NCBI RefSeq assembly: GCF_030216305.1
Contig: NZ_JASOKT010000005.1
Span: forward strand, 34,111 to 98,110
Reading direction: 5' to 3'
DNA from: Actinotignum timonense
Lineage (GTDB): Bacteria; Actinomycetota; Actinomycetes; Actinomycetales; Actinomycetaceae
Length of the DNA: 64,000 bases
Positions 44,982 through 54,402 of the stretch are shown here, piece by piece. Position numbers and translations under genes: made by a program. How positions within the stretch are numbered: position 1 is the first letter of the stretch; each line of letters starts with the position of its first letter. The notes below the pieces were generated by a model. That model was not told the origin of the DNA. It saw only the letters and a program-made list of their open reading frames with translations, and did no database searches.

Positions 44982-46295
44982 CTAGTTCTCCGGTCCCACG
45001 GTTACGCATGAACGCTGGCCTGCCGCAATGCGGCGGGCCAGCTCGTTTATATCTGCGGCGCGCACGGCGCGGGCACGGCGCAGGTGTTCCTCATGCGAAA
45101 TGAGGCTGCCGCGCACTAGCTCCGAAGTGCCGAGCCGGGTCATGGCGGTGCCCACCCGCTCGGCGTCGAACACAATATCGGCGCGCAGGCGCCGGAAGGC
45201 GGATTCCGTTTCTTCTTCGCTCACGCCGTCGCGGGCGAGGCGATCCAATTCGGTCATCATGAGTTCGCGCACGGTACCCACATTATGCGGGGCGCAACCG
45301 GCCGCCAGGCAGAACATGCCGCCTTCGCGGTAGCTGATCGGGAAGGAATAGGTCGAGTAGGCCAGAGCGCGCCGTTCCCGAATTTCCTGGAAAAGCCGCG
45401 AGGAGGTTCCCCCACCCAGAATCGCATTGAGGGCGAGCAAGGCGGGCAGATCCTCACTGGTCAAGCGCAGCCCCGGCATCCCCACGATAACCGCCGCCTG
45501 CTCCACTTCCTTCGGAACGTGCAGCTCGCGCGCTTCCTGGTAGACGATAGGCGGAGCGATACGGCGCGGGTGGGCGTCACGCTCCGTGCTCAGGTCCCAG
45601 CCTCCGGCGCTCAGCGCACCCACCGCCAGCTCGCATAGCCTGTCGTGATCAACGGCGCCCGCGGCAACCACCACCACTTCATCAGGATGGTAGACCCCGT
45701 GATAGTGCTCGAGAAGCGCCTCGTGCTGGAGGGCCCGCACCGTCTGCGCCGTTCCCCCAACGGGGCGCGCCAACGGGTGATCCCCGAAGACCAGCTGCGG
45801 GATTTTTTCCATCGCGGTATCGGTGGCGTCGTCGGCATACATCGCGAGTTCTTCGAGGATAACGCCGCGTTCCACAGCGAAATCTTCGGCGCTGAGGGTC
45901 GCGCTGGTGAGCATATCGGCGAGGATATCGATGGCCTGGGGCAGGTCCTCGTCAAAAATATGGCCGTGATAGTGGGTGTATTGCTTCGAGGTGGCCGCGT
46001 TGAATCCCCCGCCCAGGTAGTCCGTTTCTCGCGAAATATCGAGGGAGCTGCGCCGCTTCGTGCCTTTGAACAGCAGGTGCTCAAGGAAATGGGTGGATCC
46101 TTGGGTCTCCGCCACTTCGTCGCGAGACCCGGCGCCCACCCACATGCTGACGTAGGTGGAGTGAATATGGGGCAGGCGGTAGCTGAGGACACGTAGCCCG
46201 CCGGGGAGGACGGTGCGGCGTAGGAGTGCGCCGTCGTCGTCAATATTGAGACTGGCGCCCGCGTTAAGCGGAAGGGGCAGTTCGCTATACATCAT
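44982..46295 (-). CDS. M16 family zinc metallopeptidase
   Basis: Peptidase of the mitochondrial-processing-peptidase-like M16 family (437 aa), usual just downstream of pnp in Gram-positive bacteria. The inverted zinc motif HFLEH is at 69–73 and the third ligand Glu lies in VILEELAMY near 148. The second half is the inactive lobe with GGGTSSRLFQEIRERRALAYS. There is no signal peptide, so it acts in the cytoplasm. ATG 46295 is chosen for its fit to the family; its ribosome binding site is weak. A hairpin separates it from pnp. Confidence 0.92.
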   Translation of the reverse strand: MMYSELPLPLNAGASLNIDDDGALLRRTVLPGGLRVLSYRLPHIHSTYVSMWVGAGSRDEVAETQGSTHFLEHLLFKGTKRRSSLDISRETDYLGGGFNAATSKQYTHYHGHIFDEDLPQAIDILADMLTSATLSAEDFAVERGVILEELAMYADDATDTAMEKIPQLVFGDHPLARPVGGTAQTVRALQHEALLEHYHGVYHPDEVVVVAAGAVDHDRLCELAVGALSAGGWDLSTERDAHPRRIAPPIVYQEARELHVPKEVEQAAVIVGMPGLRLTSEDLPALLALNAILGGGTSSRLFQEIRERRALAYSTYSFPISYREGGMFCLAAGCAPHNVGTVRELMMTELDRLARDGVSEEETESAFRRLRADIVFDAERVGTAMTRLGTSELVRGSLISHEEHLRRARAVRAADINELARRIAAGQRSCVTVGPEN

Positions 46296-46322
46296 GGGAA
46301 TACTTTTCTGGATAGTTACGCA

Positions 46323-46356
46323 AACTCCCCGAACGTCCGGAAACATTCGGGGAGTT
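46323..46356 (-). terminator. Hairpin between pnp and the M16 peptidase gene
   Basis: A perfect 11-bp stem (AACTCCCCGAA / TTCGGGGAGTT) with a 12-base loop lies about 30 bp after the pnp stop. No long T tract follows, so it may attenuate rather than end transcription. Confidence 0.6.
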
Positions 46357-46387
46357 CACTATGCCTTAGCGCCCGTGGGCGCAGGTT

Positions 46388-48826
46388 TTAGTCTTCGTCC
46401 GTGTGGACGGTGCGACGACGCCGCCGCGAGCCGCGACTTCCACGCGAACCGCGACTCGAGCTGGAGTCAGCATCGGAGTCGTCTGCCGAGGGTGCGCTGG
46501 GCGCCGAGGACTCGCTGCGCCGGCGCGAACGGGAGCGCGCCCGATTCTGCCGCGGGGCGCTCTCCTCCGCTTCGCCGTGAGCGCCGTTATCGCCCTGATC
46601 GGAGCTTTCCGCTTCGGCGTTCTCTTCGCCTTCCGGAACGACCGCTTCCAGGGAGATCTTGCCGCGATCATCAATTTCGCCGATTTCGACCTCGACCTTG
46701 TCGCCCACATTGAGGACATCTTCCACGTTCTCCACGCGCTTGCCACCCACGAGACGGCGAATCTGGGAGATGTGAAGGAGGCCGTCGCGGCCCGGGGTGA
46801 GGGAGATGAACGCACCGAAGGTAGTGGTCTTGACCACGGTACCCACGTAGCGTTCGCCCACTTCGGGGAGCTGCGGGTTGGCGATGGAATTGACGGTGTC
46901 ACGAGCGGCTTCCGCGGAGGCGCCGTCGGCAGCACCAATGAAGACGGTGCCGTCATCCTCGATGGTGATTTCCGCACCGGTATCTTCCTGGATCTGGTTG
47001 ATCATCTTGCCCTTGGGGCCGATGACTTCGCCGATCTTATCCACCGGGATCTTCACGGTGAGGATACGGGGAGCGGTGGGCGCCATCTCATCGGGGCCGT
47101 CAATGGCCTGGTTCATGAGATCGAGGATGGCCAGGCGGGCGTCACGGGCCTGGGACAGCGCCGCGGAGAGGACTTCCGCGGGGATGCCGTCCAGCTTGGT
47201 GTCCAGCTGCAGCGCGGTCACGTAGTCGCGGGTGCCGGCCACCTTGAAGTCCATATCGCCCAGGGCGTCTTCCGCACCGAGAATATCGGTGAGGGTCACG
47301 TACTTAGTTTCCCCGTCGATCTGAGCGGAAATAAGGCCCATGGCGATGCCGGCAACCGGGGCCTTGAGCGGCACACCCGCGTTGAGCAGGGACATCGTGG
47401 AGGCACACACGGAGCCCATGGAGGACGAGCCGTTCGAGCCCATCGTCTCGGAGACCTGGCGGATCGCGTAGGGGAATTCCTCGCGGCTGGGCAGCTGGGA
47501 TTCCAGCGCCATTTCGGCCAGGTGCCCGTGCCCGATTTCACGGCGCTTAGGGCTGCCCACGCGCCCGGTTTCGCCGGTGCAGTAGGGCGGGAAGTTGTAG
47601 TGGTGGATGTAGCGCTTGTGGGTAATCGGGGAAAGATTATCCAGCGGCTGCTCCATCTTGAGCATATTGAGGGTGGTCACCCCGAGGATCTGGGTTTCGC
47701 CACGCTGGAAGATCGCCGAGCCGTGCACGCGCGGCAGCACGCCGGCCTGCGCGGAAATCGAACGAATATCGGTGGGGCGGCGCCCGTCCATACGCACGTT
47801 TTCGGTGAGGACGTGGCGGCGCATGACTTCCTTGAAGTGATCATTGACCGCAGCGGCGAGCCCAGGGCCGTCTTCTTCCAGGTTGAACTGGGCATCGGCG
47901 GGCACCGTCAGCTCGGAAACGATCTGATCGGTGAGGTCATTGAGCGCGGTATCGCGCTCCACCTTGTCCACAATCCCGAGGATGGTGTTGAAACGATCAC
48001 CGAGAACATTCCCGACGGCCTCGAACTGGGCGTCGGTGTAATTCGGGAAGAAGGGGTAGTCCGCGGTGGGCTTCCCGCATTCGTTGATGAGGCTGAGCTG
48101 CGCTTCGCAGAGGGTGCGGATAACGCCCTTGGCGGCTTCCAGGCCCTGGGTAATAACCTCTTCGGTGGGGGCAATACCACCGGCGGCCACGTTCGCTTCC
48201 GTTTGTTCGGGAGCTTGGGCCTCCACCATGGTGATGGCGACGTCGTCCCCAACAATGCGCCCGGCAATATCCATGGAGAAGGTGGCGCGCGCCATTTCCG
48301 ACCAGCGCGGGAAGGCGATCCACTGCCCGTCCACGAGGGACACGCGGGTGCCGCCGACCGGCCCGGCAAAGGGCAGATCCGTCAGCGAGGTGGACAGGGA
48401 TGCGGCGTTGATCGCGAGAACGTCGTAGGCATCATCCGGGTGGATGGAGAGCACGGTTTCCACGATCTGCACTTCGTTACGCATGCCCTTGGTGAAAAGC
48501 GGGCGCAGCGGGCGGTCGATGAGGCGGGCGGCCAGAATGGCGTCCGTACCGGGCCGGCCTTCGCGGCGGAAGAAGGAACCGGGAATTTTACCGGCCGCGT
48601 AGGAGCGTTCTTCCACATCCACCGTCAGCGGGAAGAAATCGAAGTGTTCCTTCGGGCTTTTCGAGGCGGTGGTGGCGGAGAAAACGGTGGTTTCCCCGTC
48701 CAGGTAGGCCAGGGCGGCGCCGTTGGCCTGCTGGGCCAGCAGCCCGGTTTCGAATCGAATGGTACGTGTTCCAAAGGAGCCGTTATCAACAACGGCTTCC
48801 ACACTATGAATATTGGGACCCTCCAC
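46388..48826 (-). CDS. pnp: Polyribonucleotide nucleotidyltransferase (PNPase)
   Basis: Phosphorolytic 3'–5' exoribonuclease and RNA polymerising enzyme (812 aa). Two RNase PH domains flank an all-helical domain. The active half has [17 protein letters not shown] and [13 protein letters not shown], and the KH domain has [18 protein letters not shown]. The S1 domain is [11 protein letters not shown]. The 80-residue tail is acidic then Arg/Ser-rich with [10 protein letters not shown] repeats. The GTG start has an excellent AAAGGAGGT site. It lies downstream of rpsO, the classical arrangement. Confidence 0.98.
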   Translation of the reverse strand: MEGPNIHSVEAVVDNGSFGTRTIRFETGLLAQQANGAALAYLDGETTVFSATTASKSPKEHFDFFPLTVDVEERSYAAGKIPGSFFRREGRPGTDAILAARLIDRPLRPLFTKGMRNEVQIVETVLSIHPDDAYDVLAINAASLSTSLTDLPFAGPVGGTRVSLVDGQWIAFPRWSEMARATFSMDIAGRIVGDDVAITMVEAQAPEQTEANVAAGGIAPTEEVITQGLEAAKGVIRTLCEAQLSLINECGKPTADYPFFPNYTDAQFEAVGNVLGDRFNTILGIVDKVERDTALNDLTDQIVSELTVPADAQFNLEEDGPGLAAAVNDHFKEVMRRHVLTENVRMDGRRPTDIRSISAQAGVLPRVHGSAIFQRGETQILGVTTLNMLKMEQPLDNLSPITHKRYIHHYNFPPYCTGETGRVGSPKRREIGHGHLAEMALESQLPSREEFPYAIRQVSETMGSNGSSSMGSVCASTMSLLNAGVPLKAPVAGIAMGLISAQIDGETKYVTLTDILGAEDALGDMDFKVAGTRDYVTALQLDTKLDGIPAEVLSAALSQARDARLAILDLMNQAIDGPDEMAPTAPRILTVKIPVDKIGEVIGPKGKMINQIQEDTGAEITIEDDGTVFIGAADGASAEAARDTVNSIANPQLPEVGERYVGTVVKTTTFGAFISLTPGRDGLLHISQIRRLVGGKRVENVEDVLNVGDKVEVEIGEIDDRGKISLEAVVPEGEENAEAESSDQGDNGAHGEAEESAPRQNRARSRSRRRSESSAPSAPSADDSDADSSSSRGSRGSRGSRRRRRTVHTDED

Positions 48827-49062
48827 GGGACCTCCTTTTATTTCGGCCGCGAGGCGGCCATCAGTGGTAATTCACGAAAACGGGCCCTAGCGTTCCCGCC
48901 TTCGTCAACCATCACCGAAGACCACGTTCGCGGTACTCCACATGTTGGGGTGCGTAGGCGCACCGCACCCTGTCTATCGTAATGCCCGAGCAAGCAGCTG
49001 AGCGCCGCGCACAGTTCACTTGCGGCGATGCTGAGCCGCTTCTCACGCCTGCGGGCATACGG

Positions 49063-49094
49063 AAAGCGGCCCGGGATGAAACCCGAGCCGCTTT
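49063..49094 (-). terminator. Hairpin after rpsO
   Basis: A 13-bp stem with one G-T pair and a six-base loop starts six bases after the rpsO stop codon. The right arm ends in TTT without a long T tract. It probably separates rpsO from pnp by termination or by processing of the joint transcript. Confidence 0.6.
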
Positions 49095-49100
49095 AAGTAC

Positions 49101-49370
49101 TTATCGACGCAAGCCGAGGCGTGCGATCAGCGACCGGTACCGCTCGATATCTTCCTCAGCGAGGTAGCTGAGAAGGCGGCGGCGCTGGCCGATAAGAAGC
49201 ATGAGGCCACGACGCGAATGGTGGTCGTGGATGTGCGAGCGGAAGTGCTCCGTCAGCTGCGAAATACGAGCCGAGAGCAGCGCCACCTGCACTTCGGGGG
49301 AACCGGTATCGCCCTCGTGCGTGGCGTATTCGGCAATGATCTTCTGCTTTTCTTCAGGCTTGAGGGCCAT
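49101..49370 (-). CDS. rpsO: 30S ribosomal protein S15
   Basis: Primary 16S rRNA-binding protein of the small subunit (89 aa, the standard length). It begins [14 protein letters not shown] and has the conserved [16 protein letters not shown] and [17 protein letters not shown]. The ATG has GGAGAATC upstream. A longer frame upstream is repeat-derived and rejected. A TAGAAT -10 candidate lies at 49464–49459. Confidence 0.98.
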   Translation of the reverse strand: MALKPEEKQKIIAEYATHEGDTGSPEVQVALLSARISQLTEHFRSHIHDHHSRRGLMLLIGQRRRLLSYLAEEDIERYRSLIARLGLRR

Positions 49371-49458
49371 GCGATTCTCCTTAGTTTCCGTTGCACGGAG
49401 CTCCGGGGCATGTTCTCCCAGGCATGACGCTACCGTGGCCGATGTAAACGGCCTAAAA

Positions 49459-49464
49459 ATTCTA
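49459..49464 (-). promoter_or_regulatory. Candidate -10 box of rpsO
   Basis: TAGAAT on the minus strand, about 90 bp upstream of the rpsO start. The -35 position matches poorly. Confidence 0.35.
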
Positions 49465-49481
49465 GCACACGGCGACGACGC

Positions 49482-49509
49482 CCCGCACTGGCGTATCCGC
49501 CAGTGCGGG
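49482..49509. terminator. Perfect GC-rich hairpin between the holin-like gene and rpsO
   Basis: A 12-bp perfect stem (CCCGCACTGGCG and its complement) with the loop TATC lies about 130 bp after the holin-like gene. It has no T tract; termination is possible but unproven. Confidence 0.5.
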
Positions 49510-49550
49510 TGTGGCCTTCCCCGCTTTCCCTTTGCCGCTCGGTGGTGGTG

Positions 49551-49635
49551 ACCGGACGGTGGGGGTGGCGGGGCTGACGGGGCGGGCCGGACGGCGGGCT
49601 GACGGGGCTGACCGGACGGTGGGGCTGACGGGGCG
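49551..49635. repeat. GC-rich direct repeats downstream of the holin-like gene
   Basis: GCTGACGGGG occurs three times (49573, 49598, 49624) at 25–26 bp steps, and ACCGGACGGTGGGG twice (49551, 49611). No gene is seen in this stretch. Confidence 0.65.
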
Positions 49636-50016
49636 CTACGAGCGGTCCACGAAACCGCTGAGCACCATATTGACGAGGGAGACCACAATCCCGCCGAAGA
49701 GCGCCGCCCAGAAGCTGCCCACCACCAGGTGCACCGCCAAGCCCTGGGAGGCCCATGCGGTAAGCGAGATCATCGCCGCGTTAATCACCAGGGAGAAAAG
49801 CCCGAGCGTGAGGATATAGAGCGGGAAGGACAGGAACTTCAAGATCGGGCGGATGACCGCGTTGAGAATGGCAAGAATGAGGCCAGCCACCACGAACCAT
49901 CCGATGAGACGGAGGGTATCGGGGGCCTCCCCCACCATTGCCAGACCGGGAATGAGGAGCGTGGCCACCCACAGTGCAACAGCGTTGATGGCGACGCGAA
50001 GAGCGAATGTACTCAT
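49636..50016 (-). CDS. Small membrane protein of the YvlD / phage-holin-like family
   Basis: Membrane protein of 126 aa with four hydrophobic segments (about 5–25, 35–58, 64–86, 96–120) and the family stretch [29 protein letters not shown]. The Pfam name refers to a phage holin, but chromosomal members are not phage genes and their function is unknown. The ATG is six bases after a TAGGGT box, so a leaderless mRNA is likely. It lies between ribF and rpsO. Confidence 0.88.
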   Translation of the reverse strand: MSTFALRVAINAVALWVATLLIPGLAMVGEAPDTLRLIGWFVVAGLILAILNAVIRPILKFLSFPLYILTLGLFSLVINAAMISLTAWASQGLAVHLVVGSFWAALFGGIVVSLVNMVLSGFVDRS

Positions 50017-50022
50017 GCACCT

Positions 50023-50028
50023 ACCCTA
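50023..50028 (-). promoter_or_regulatory. TAGGGT -10 box of the holin-like gene
   Basis: On the minus strand TAGGGT ends six bases before the ATG at 50016. The spacer AGGTGC could also act as a weak ribosome binding site. Confidence 0.5.
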
Positions 50029-50067
50029 GCGAATGCTGCCTGCCGTTTGCTGACGGCGCCGCCGGCG

Positions 50068-51057
50068 CTAGGCTTGCACGGCGCCGGGTGGCACGCGTCC
50101 GGCGGGCGGAACACCCAGGCGATCCGCCGTTTCTAAAACGTCCAGGTCGATGCGGGCCAGCAGTTCGTCCACCGATCCGAAGGTGAGCATGGGGCGGATG
50201 CGGGAGACGAAATCGATACTGATGGGCTCCCCGTAGAGGTTGAGGTCGCTACGCCCGAGCACGTGGGCTTCCACGGTGCGTTCCTGGCCATCGAATTGGG
50301 GATTGGTGCCCACGGATATGGCTGCCGGAAGGTATTCTTCAGCGCTGCCGCCCGGCACGCGGCGCACCAGCCACCCGGCGTAGACGCCGTCAGCCGGCAC
50401 TTCGCCCAGGTCATCCCCGCTGAGATTGGCGGTGGGGAATCCTAATTCGCGCCCGCGGCGCGCCCCGTGTACCACGGTGCCGTGGATACGGTGCGGGCGC
50501 CCCAGGATCTGCGCGGCGTGATCAACTTTGCCGGTGGCGAGCGCGGCGCGCACCCGGGTGGAGGACCACCGTTCCCCCGCCTCATCGCACCGCTCACCTA
50601 CGATTTCCACGCCGAAGCCCAGCTCCGCGCTGAGGGAGCGTAGCACCGCCTCATCCCCCGTATTCCCCGCCCCGAAGCGGGCATCATGCCCGACCACCAC
50701 GAAGCCGGCCCGAAGTTGGCCCACCAGCTGGTCCCGTACAAATTCCGCGGCGGTGGCGCGGGCGTAGGCGGCGTCGTAATGCTGAAGGTAAAGCGCATCC
50801 ACACCCAGCGTTTCAATGCGGTTAATACGATCTTGCAGGCTCATAACGAGGCGAATATGGGCCTCGGGGCGGTGGACGGTGGCCGGATGGGGATCAAACG
50901 TGAGAACAATAACGGGCCAGCCGAGCTCCCGGCCAATATCAACGGCGCGGGTGAGCACGGCACGGTGCCCACGGTGGACGCCATCGTATACCCCGAAGGT
51001 CACGACGCTCCGGTCAAAATCCGGCGAAATATCTGAAGGAGATGTCCAAATCTGCAC
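50068..51057 (-). CDS. ribF: Bifunctional riboflavin kinase / FAD synthetase RibF
   Basis: Makes FMN and FAD from riboflavin (329 aa). The N-terminal nucleotidyltransferase domain (about 1–165) has FGVYDGVHRGHRAVL and FDPHPATV, with SSTRVRAALATG at its end. The kinase domain (about 180–310) has GRPHRIHGTVVHGARRGRELGFPTANL with the Gly-x-Pro-Thr-Ala-Asn metal site. The GTG start has TGGAGAAC. In many relatives ribF directly follows truB; here two plus-strand genes lie between. Confidence 0.95.
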   Translation of the reverse strand: MQIWTSPSDISPDFDRSVVTFGVYDGVHRGHRAVLTRAVDIGRELGWPVIVLTFDPHPATVHRPEAHIRLVMSLQDRINRIETLGVDALYLQHYDAAYARATAAEFVRDQLVGQLRAGFVVVGHDARFGAGNTGDEAVLRSLSAELGFGVEIVGERCDEAGERWSSTRVRAALATGKVDHAAQILGRPHRIHGTVVHGARRGRELGFPTANLSGDDLGEVPADGVYAGWLVRRVPGGSAEEYLPAAISVGTNPQFDGQERTVEAHVLGRSDLNLYGEPISIDFVSRIRPMLTFGSVDELLARIDLDVLETADRLGVPPAGRVPPGAVQA

Positions 51058-51095
51058 GTTCTCCAGGGTAGCTTATTCGCCCCGTTATCCCACCC

Positions 51096-51120
51096 GCGCA
51101 AAAACCAGAATTTTTTGCGC
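51096..51120. other. A/T-cored hairpin between ribF and the sugar kinase gene
   Basis: A perfect 9-bp stem GCGCAAAAA / TTTTTGCGC with a 7-base loop lies in the divergent ribF–kinase gap, next to a TTGACA (51129–51134) that has no fitting -10 box. It may be a regulatory site for the plus-strand pair. Confidence 0.4.
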
Positions 51121-51296
51121 ACCCGGACTTGACATTTTTATGCCACGGGGCGGGGTCTTCCGCGCCCCGTATGCCCCAAAATCACCGCGATTTTCCAGAT
51201 AAACTGGTGTGCGAAGAAAGCGTGCGCAGCGTCGGGCAGCCAGGTTACGGTGCCCCGGGCCTGCGCGCAGAACAGCTGTGGCGATGGGAGGCACCA

Positions 51297-52250
51297 ATGG
51301 CACGATTTGTGAGCGCCGGTGAAGCGCTTGTGGACATCATTATCCGTGAGGGAGAAAGCGGACCCGGCACCGAGGTCGTGGGCGGCTCACTTCTCAATGT
51401 GGCATCCGGCGTCGCCCGGCTCGGTCAGCACGTGGAGCTCGCTACCTGGTTCGGGCGTGATGAGCGCGGGGAACGGATTGCCGCGCAGGCCGCCGCTATG
51501 GGTGTGGAGATCGTCCCCGGGTCGGACGGCGCCAGCCGCACCACTACCGCGAGCGCCTTCCTCGACGCGGAGGGCCGGGCGCGTTATGAGTTCGACGTCG
51601 AATCGGACTTCCCCGAAATCCCAGACCCGGATACGGTGGGCCACCTGCACTGCGGCTCGTACTCTGCGGTGGTGGGTGCCTCGAGCAAGAAGATTTTACG
51701 CGCCGTCAAGCGCCAGGCACTGACCGGCACGGTCTCTTACGATCCCAATGCTCGCCCGGATCTTATGGGTTCTCCCGAAAAGGTGCGGGAGAGCATTGAG
51801 GAACTGGTGGCGCTGTGCGATGTGGTCAAGGCCTCCGATGAGGACCTTGAATGGCTCTACCCGGGTGAACCGGTGGAGCGGATTATGCGCCGGTGGGTTA
51901 CCTCCGGGCCGGGCATGGTGGTGGTCACCCGCGGGCCGTGGGGCGCTTATGTCAAGCTGGCCGGGGAGCGCGATATGCTCGTCGTCGATCCGCTCAATGT
52001 GGAGCTGGGAGACACGGTGGGAGCCGGTGATTCCTTCATGGCCGGGATGTTGGCCGGGCTCCTAGAAGCCGGGCTCCTCGGATCGGTGGAAGCCAAGCAG
52101 CGCCTACGCGCCGCCCACTTCTCCGACGTGCGCCCCGCCCTGCACCAGGCGGTTATTACGGCGGGGCTGACCGTCAGCCATGACGGTGCCTACTCCCCCA
52201 CTCCCGCGGAGGTCGACACCGTCCGCACCGGTGATCCGGCGCTGCGATAA
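51297..52250 (+). CDS. PfkB family carbohydrate kinase
   Basis: Sugar or nucleoside kinase of the ribokinase superfamily (317 aa). The N-terminal GGSLLNVASGVARLG is the substrate-side PfkB motif, and DTVGAGDSFMAGM at about 239–251 carries the catalytic Asp and anion hole. The closest general resemblance is to fructokinase-type members, but the substrate cannot be read from sequence. GGGAGG precedes the ATG; an in-frame extension of 56 codons has no similarity. It is followed after 23 bp by the DUF4862 gene, forming a two-gene operon. Confidence 0.9.
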   Translation: MARFVSAGEALVDIIIREGESGPGTEVVGGSLLNVASGVARLGQHVELATWFGRDERGERIAAQAAAMGVEIVPGSDGASRTTTASAFLDAEGRARYEFDVESDFPEIPDPDTVGHLHCGSYSAVVGASSKKILRAVKRQALTGTVSYDPNARPDLMGSPEKVRESIEELVALCDVVKASDEDLEWLYPGEPVERIMRRWVTSGPGMVVVTRGPWGAYVKLAGERDMLVVDPLNVELGDTVGAGDSFMAGMLAGLLEAGLLGSVEAKQRLRAAHFSDVRPALHQAVITAGLTVSHDGAYSPTPAEVDTVRTGDPALR

Positions 52251-52273
52251 ATATTATTTTGGAAGGAAAATAA

Positions 52274-53173
52274 ATGACACTCCCCTTCGTTGTTGGGGCT
52301 TATGCATCGCTCCCCGAACCCGCGGTGCAATCTGACTACTATCGCCTGCTGGCGGAGCAGGAATGGATCTCCGGAATCGAAATTCCTTTCCCCGGAGTCC
52401 TCGCCGGTGACCCCAAGGCCATCGCGGACGTCATCGCCCCGCACTGGACGCTTAACACAATTACCGCGATTCCCGGCACCATGCAGAACGTCGGCAAAAA
52501 CCCGGCTTTCGGACTGGCCTCCCCCGACGAGGAGGGCCGCACGGCCGCTCTCGCCTTCACGCGCGAGATCCGCGACGCCGTTGCCTCCCTCGCCCAGCTC
52601 AGTGGCCGCCCCGTCATCACGAAGGTGCAGCTCCATTCGGCCCCCACCAAGCAGGCCGACGGCGCAGCTTTCCGCGCCTCCCTTGCCGAGCTATCGGAGT
52701 GGGATTGGTCCGGGGCAGTTCCCGTGATTGAGCATTGTGACCGCTATATCGAAGGTCAAGCTCCGGAAAAGGGCTTCCTTGCTCTCGAGGAAGAAATCGC
52801 CATCTGCCAGGAGCTGGGCCTGGGTATCCACATTAACTGGGGCCGCTCCGCACTCGAGGAACGCAGCGCGGATACTGCTTTCGCGCATATCGAGGCATGT
52901 GCACAGGCGGGCGTGCTCGCCGGCCTCATGTTCTCCGGGGCGGGCCCGGCAGAAACCCAGTACGGCTACTCCTGGATTGACGGGCATCTCCCCTCGCGGG
53001 CCGATGAGCCGACGTCGATTATGACGGCGGAGGAAATCACCCGCTGCGCCACGGCCGCTCGCGAGGGCGGGGCGCAGTATCTGGGTGCCAAGATCTGCGT
53101 ACCGGCCAATGCTTCGCTGCCCGAGCGAGTGGCCATGCTCGAGCATATCCACCGTGCCGCGGTAGCGAACTAA
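52274..53173 (+). CDS. DUF4862 protein (predicted TIM barrel)
   Basis: Soluble protein (299 aa) with a pattern of alternating beta strands and helices and a sugar-isomerase-like layout (VGAYASLPEP, GIEIPFPG, VIEHCDRYIEGQAPEKGFL, GIHINWGRSALE, GLMFSGAGPAETQYGYSWIDGH). These match the actinobacterial DUF4862 family. The conserved Glu, His and Asp residues could bind a metal or a sugar. The strong ribosome binding site GGAAGGAAAATAA and coupling to a PfkB kinase suggest a sugar-processing role. Exact reaction unknown. Confidence 0.82.
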   Translation: MTLPFVVGAYASLPEPAVQSDYYRLLAEQEWISGIEIPFPGVLAGDPKAIADVIAPHWTLNTITAIPGTMQNVGKNPAFGLASPDEEGRTAALAFTREIRDAVASLAQLSGRPVITKVQLHSAPTKQADGAAFRASLAELSEWDWSGAVPVIEHCDRYIEGQAPEKGFLALEEEIAICQELGLGIHINWGRSALEERSADTAFAHIEACAQAGVLAGLMFSGAGPAETQYGYSWIDGHLPSRADEPTSIMTAEEITRCATAAREGGAQYLGAKICVPANASLPERVAMLEHIHRAAVAN

Positions 53174-53200
53174 CCGCACATTATCGCTACGCGTGCATCA

Positions 53201-53240
53201 CCCCGCGCCGTCACCACAGAGGTGCCGGCGCGGGGATTTT
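53201..53240 (+). terminator. Terminator of the kinase–DUF4862 operon
   Basis: A 10-bp stem CCCCGCGCCG / CGGCGCGGGG, whose loop can extend pairing with CACC/GGTG, is followed by ATTTTTA on the plus strand. It lies 28 bp after the DUF4862 stop, facing the convergent truB. Confidence 0.92.
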
Positions 53241-53271
53241 TATGCACCTATGTGTCTACGTAGCTATGTAT

Positions 53272-54402
53272 TTATGCGCCGGGCGGGAATACGGTGGCCG
53301 GCCGGAGGCTATCCCCGTGCCGGCGTGCCACCGCAACAAGCTCATCACCGTGCAGCAGGGCGACGGTGCCAGCTTCGCTTTCCGCACCGGGTGCTTGTCC
53401 CGATACCGTTCCCGCACCTACAGTACGCGATTGCGCCGTTCCTGCGGCGGGGGTCACCGCTCTCCCCCGTGCCTCAAGGAACTGGCCGTGGCGCACGGAT
53501 TCGGCTTCGGCTGCCGCGATCTGCACCGTCGGGAGTGCGCGAGCCGCTACCTGCGCCAGTGGGATAACGGGGGGCTGCGCCCCTCCCCGCACCAATTGCG
53601 CCAGTTCCGCTACGCTCACCGCCTCGTCTTGCCGGAAGCCACCCACGCGGGTGCGCCGCAACGCGCTCATGAGGGCTGCGCTTCCCAACGCTATCCCGGT
53701 ATCGCGGGCAAGGGCGCGCACGTAGGTACCCGAGGAGCAGCTCACCTCCACATCGACATCTGCAACCGGCACAGCTCCTGCTTGAGTTTCTATCGGAGCC
53801 GCACCATCTAATTGCGCCGCACTATCCGTTAGAGCCGGACCGTCCAGCGCCGCCGTACCGCTGACCGGCGCCTGGCGCCAGCAAAGCTCCCCGCTCCGTT
53901 CCAGGCGGGCAATATGGATTGGCACCGCTTCGAGCACCACCTCTTGCCCGGCCCGGGCCAGATCATAGGCACGCTGCCCGGCGATCTTCTTGGCCGAATA
54001 CGCCGAGGGCACCTGCGAAATATCACCCTGGAGGGAAGCAAGGGCAGCGTCGAGCTGCGCCGTCGTACCGGAAAAACCTGGAGCGGATGTGACGGTACCG
54101 GTGCAATCCTCGGTATCAGAGCCGATGCCGAGCGTGAACGTAGCCCGGTAATCCTTATCGGCCCCGCTCAGGTAGGTGAGGAGGCGGGTACCGGCGCCGA
54201 TACCCACCACGAGCACCCCGGTGGCCATCGGGTCGAGCGTACCGGCGTGCCCCACTTTGCGAGTGCCGCATAGACGGCGCAGCGCGGCAACGACGTCGTG
54301 CGAGGTCACCCCGGCTGGTTTATCAATAACCAGGACGCCGCTCGGCGCCGGATGCTGCGCGCGGGGCAGATCAGGCCAGGGATTCTGGCGCATCGGTTTC
54401 AT
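53272..54402 (-). CDS. truB: tRNA pseudouridine-55 synthase TruB
   Basis: Forms pseudouridine 55 in the T loop of tRNAs (376 aa). The catalytic Asp57 is in GHAGTLDPMATGVL. DKPAGVTSHDVV, YSAKKIAGQRAYDLAR and CSSGTYVRALARD are the other family motifs. The protein is longer than usual (about 300) through a 35-residue Ala/Asp/Pro-rich insert near 185–215 and another in the C-terminal region, both from GC-rich repeat-like DNA. The ATG has GAGG seven bases upstream and overlaps the end of rbfA by 32 bp. Confidence 0.95.
   Translation of the reverse strand: MKPMRQNPWPDLPRAQHPAPSGVLVIDKPAGVTSHDVVAALRRLCGTRKVGHAGTLDPMATGVLVVGIGAGTRLLTYLSGADKDYRATFTLGIGSDTEDCTGTVTSAPGFSGTTAQLDAALASLQGDISQVPSAYSAKKIAGQRAYDLARAGQEVVLEAVPIHIARLERSGELCWRQAPVSGTAALDGPALTDSAAQLDGAAPIETQAGAVPVADVDVEVSCSSGTYVRALARDTGIALGSAALMSALRRTRVGGFRQDEAVSVAELAQLVRGGAQPPVIPLAQVAARALPTVQIAAAEAESVRHGQFLEARGRAVTPAAGTAQSRTVGAGTVSGQAPGAESEAGTVALLHGDELVAVARRHGDSLRPATVFPPGA

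Noticed and set aside
46403..48982. Plus-strand open frame of 859 codons
   Set aside because: It lies wholly opposite pnp; its His/Gly/Asp-rich product is the typical shadow of a high-GC gene, and pnp is certain.
49636..50016. Holin-like gene as a sign of prophage
   Set aside because: It sits between ribF and rpsO without any other phage gene, and chromosomal members of this family are common.
51129..51134. TTGACA as a promoter of the sugar kinase gene
   Set aside because: No -10-like sequence lies 16–18 bp downstream.
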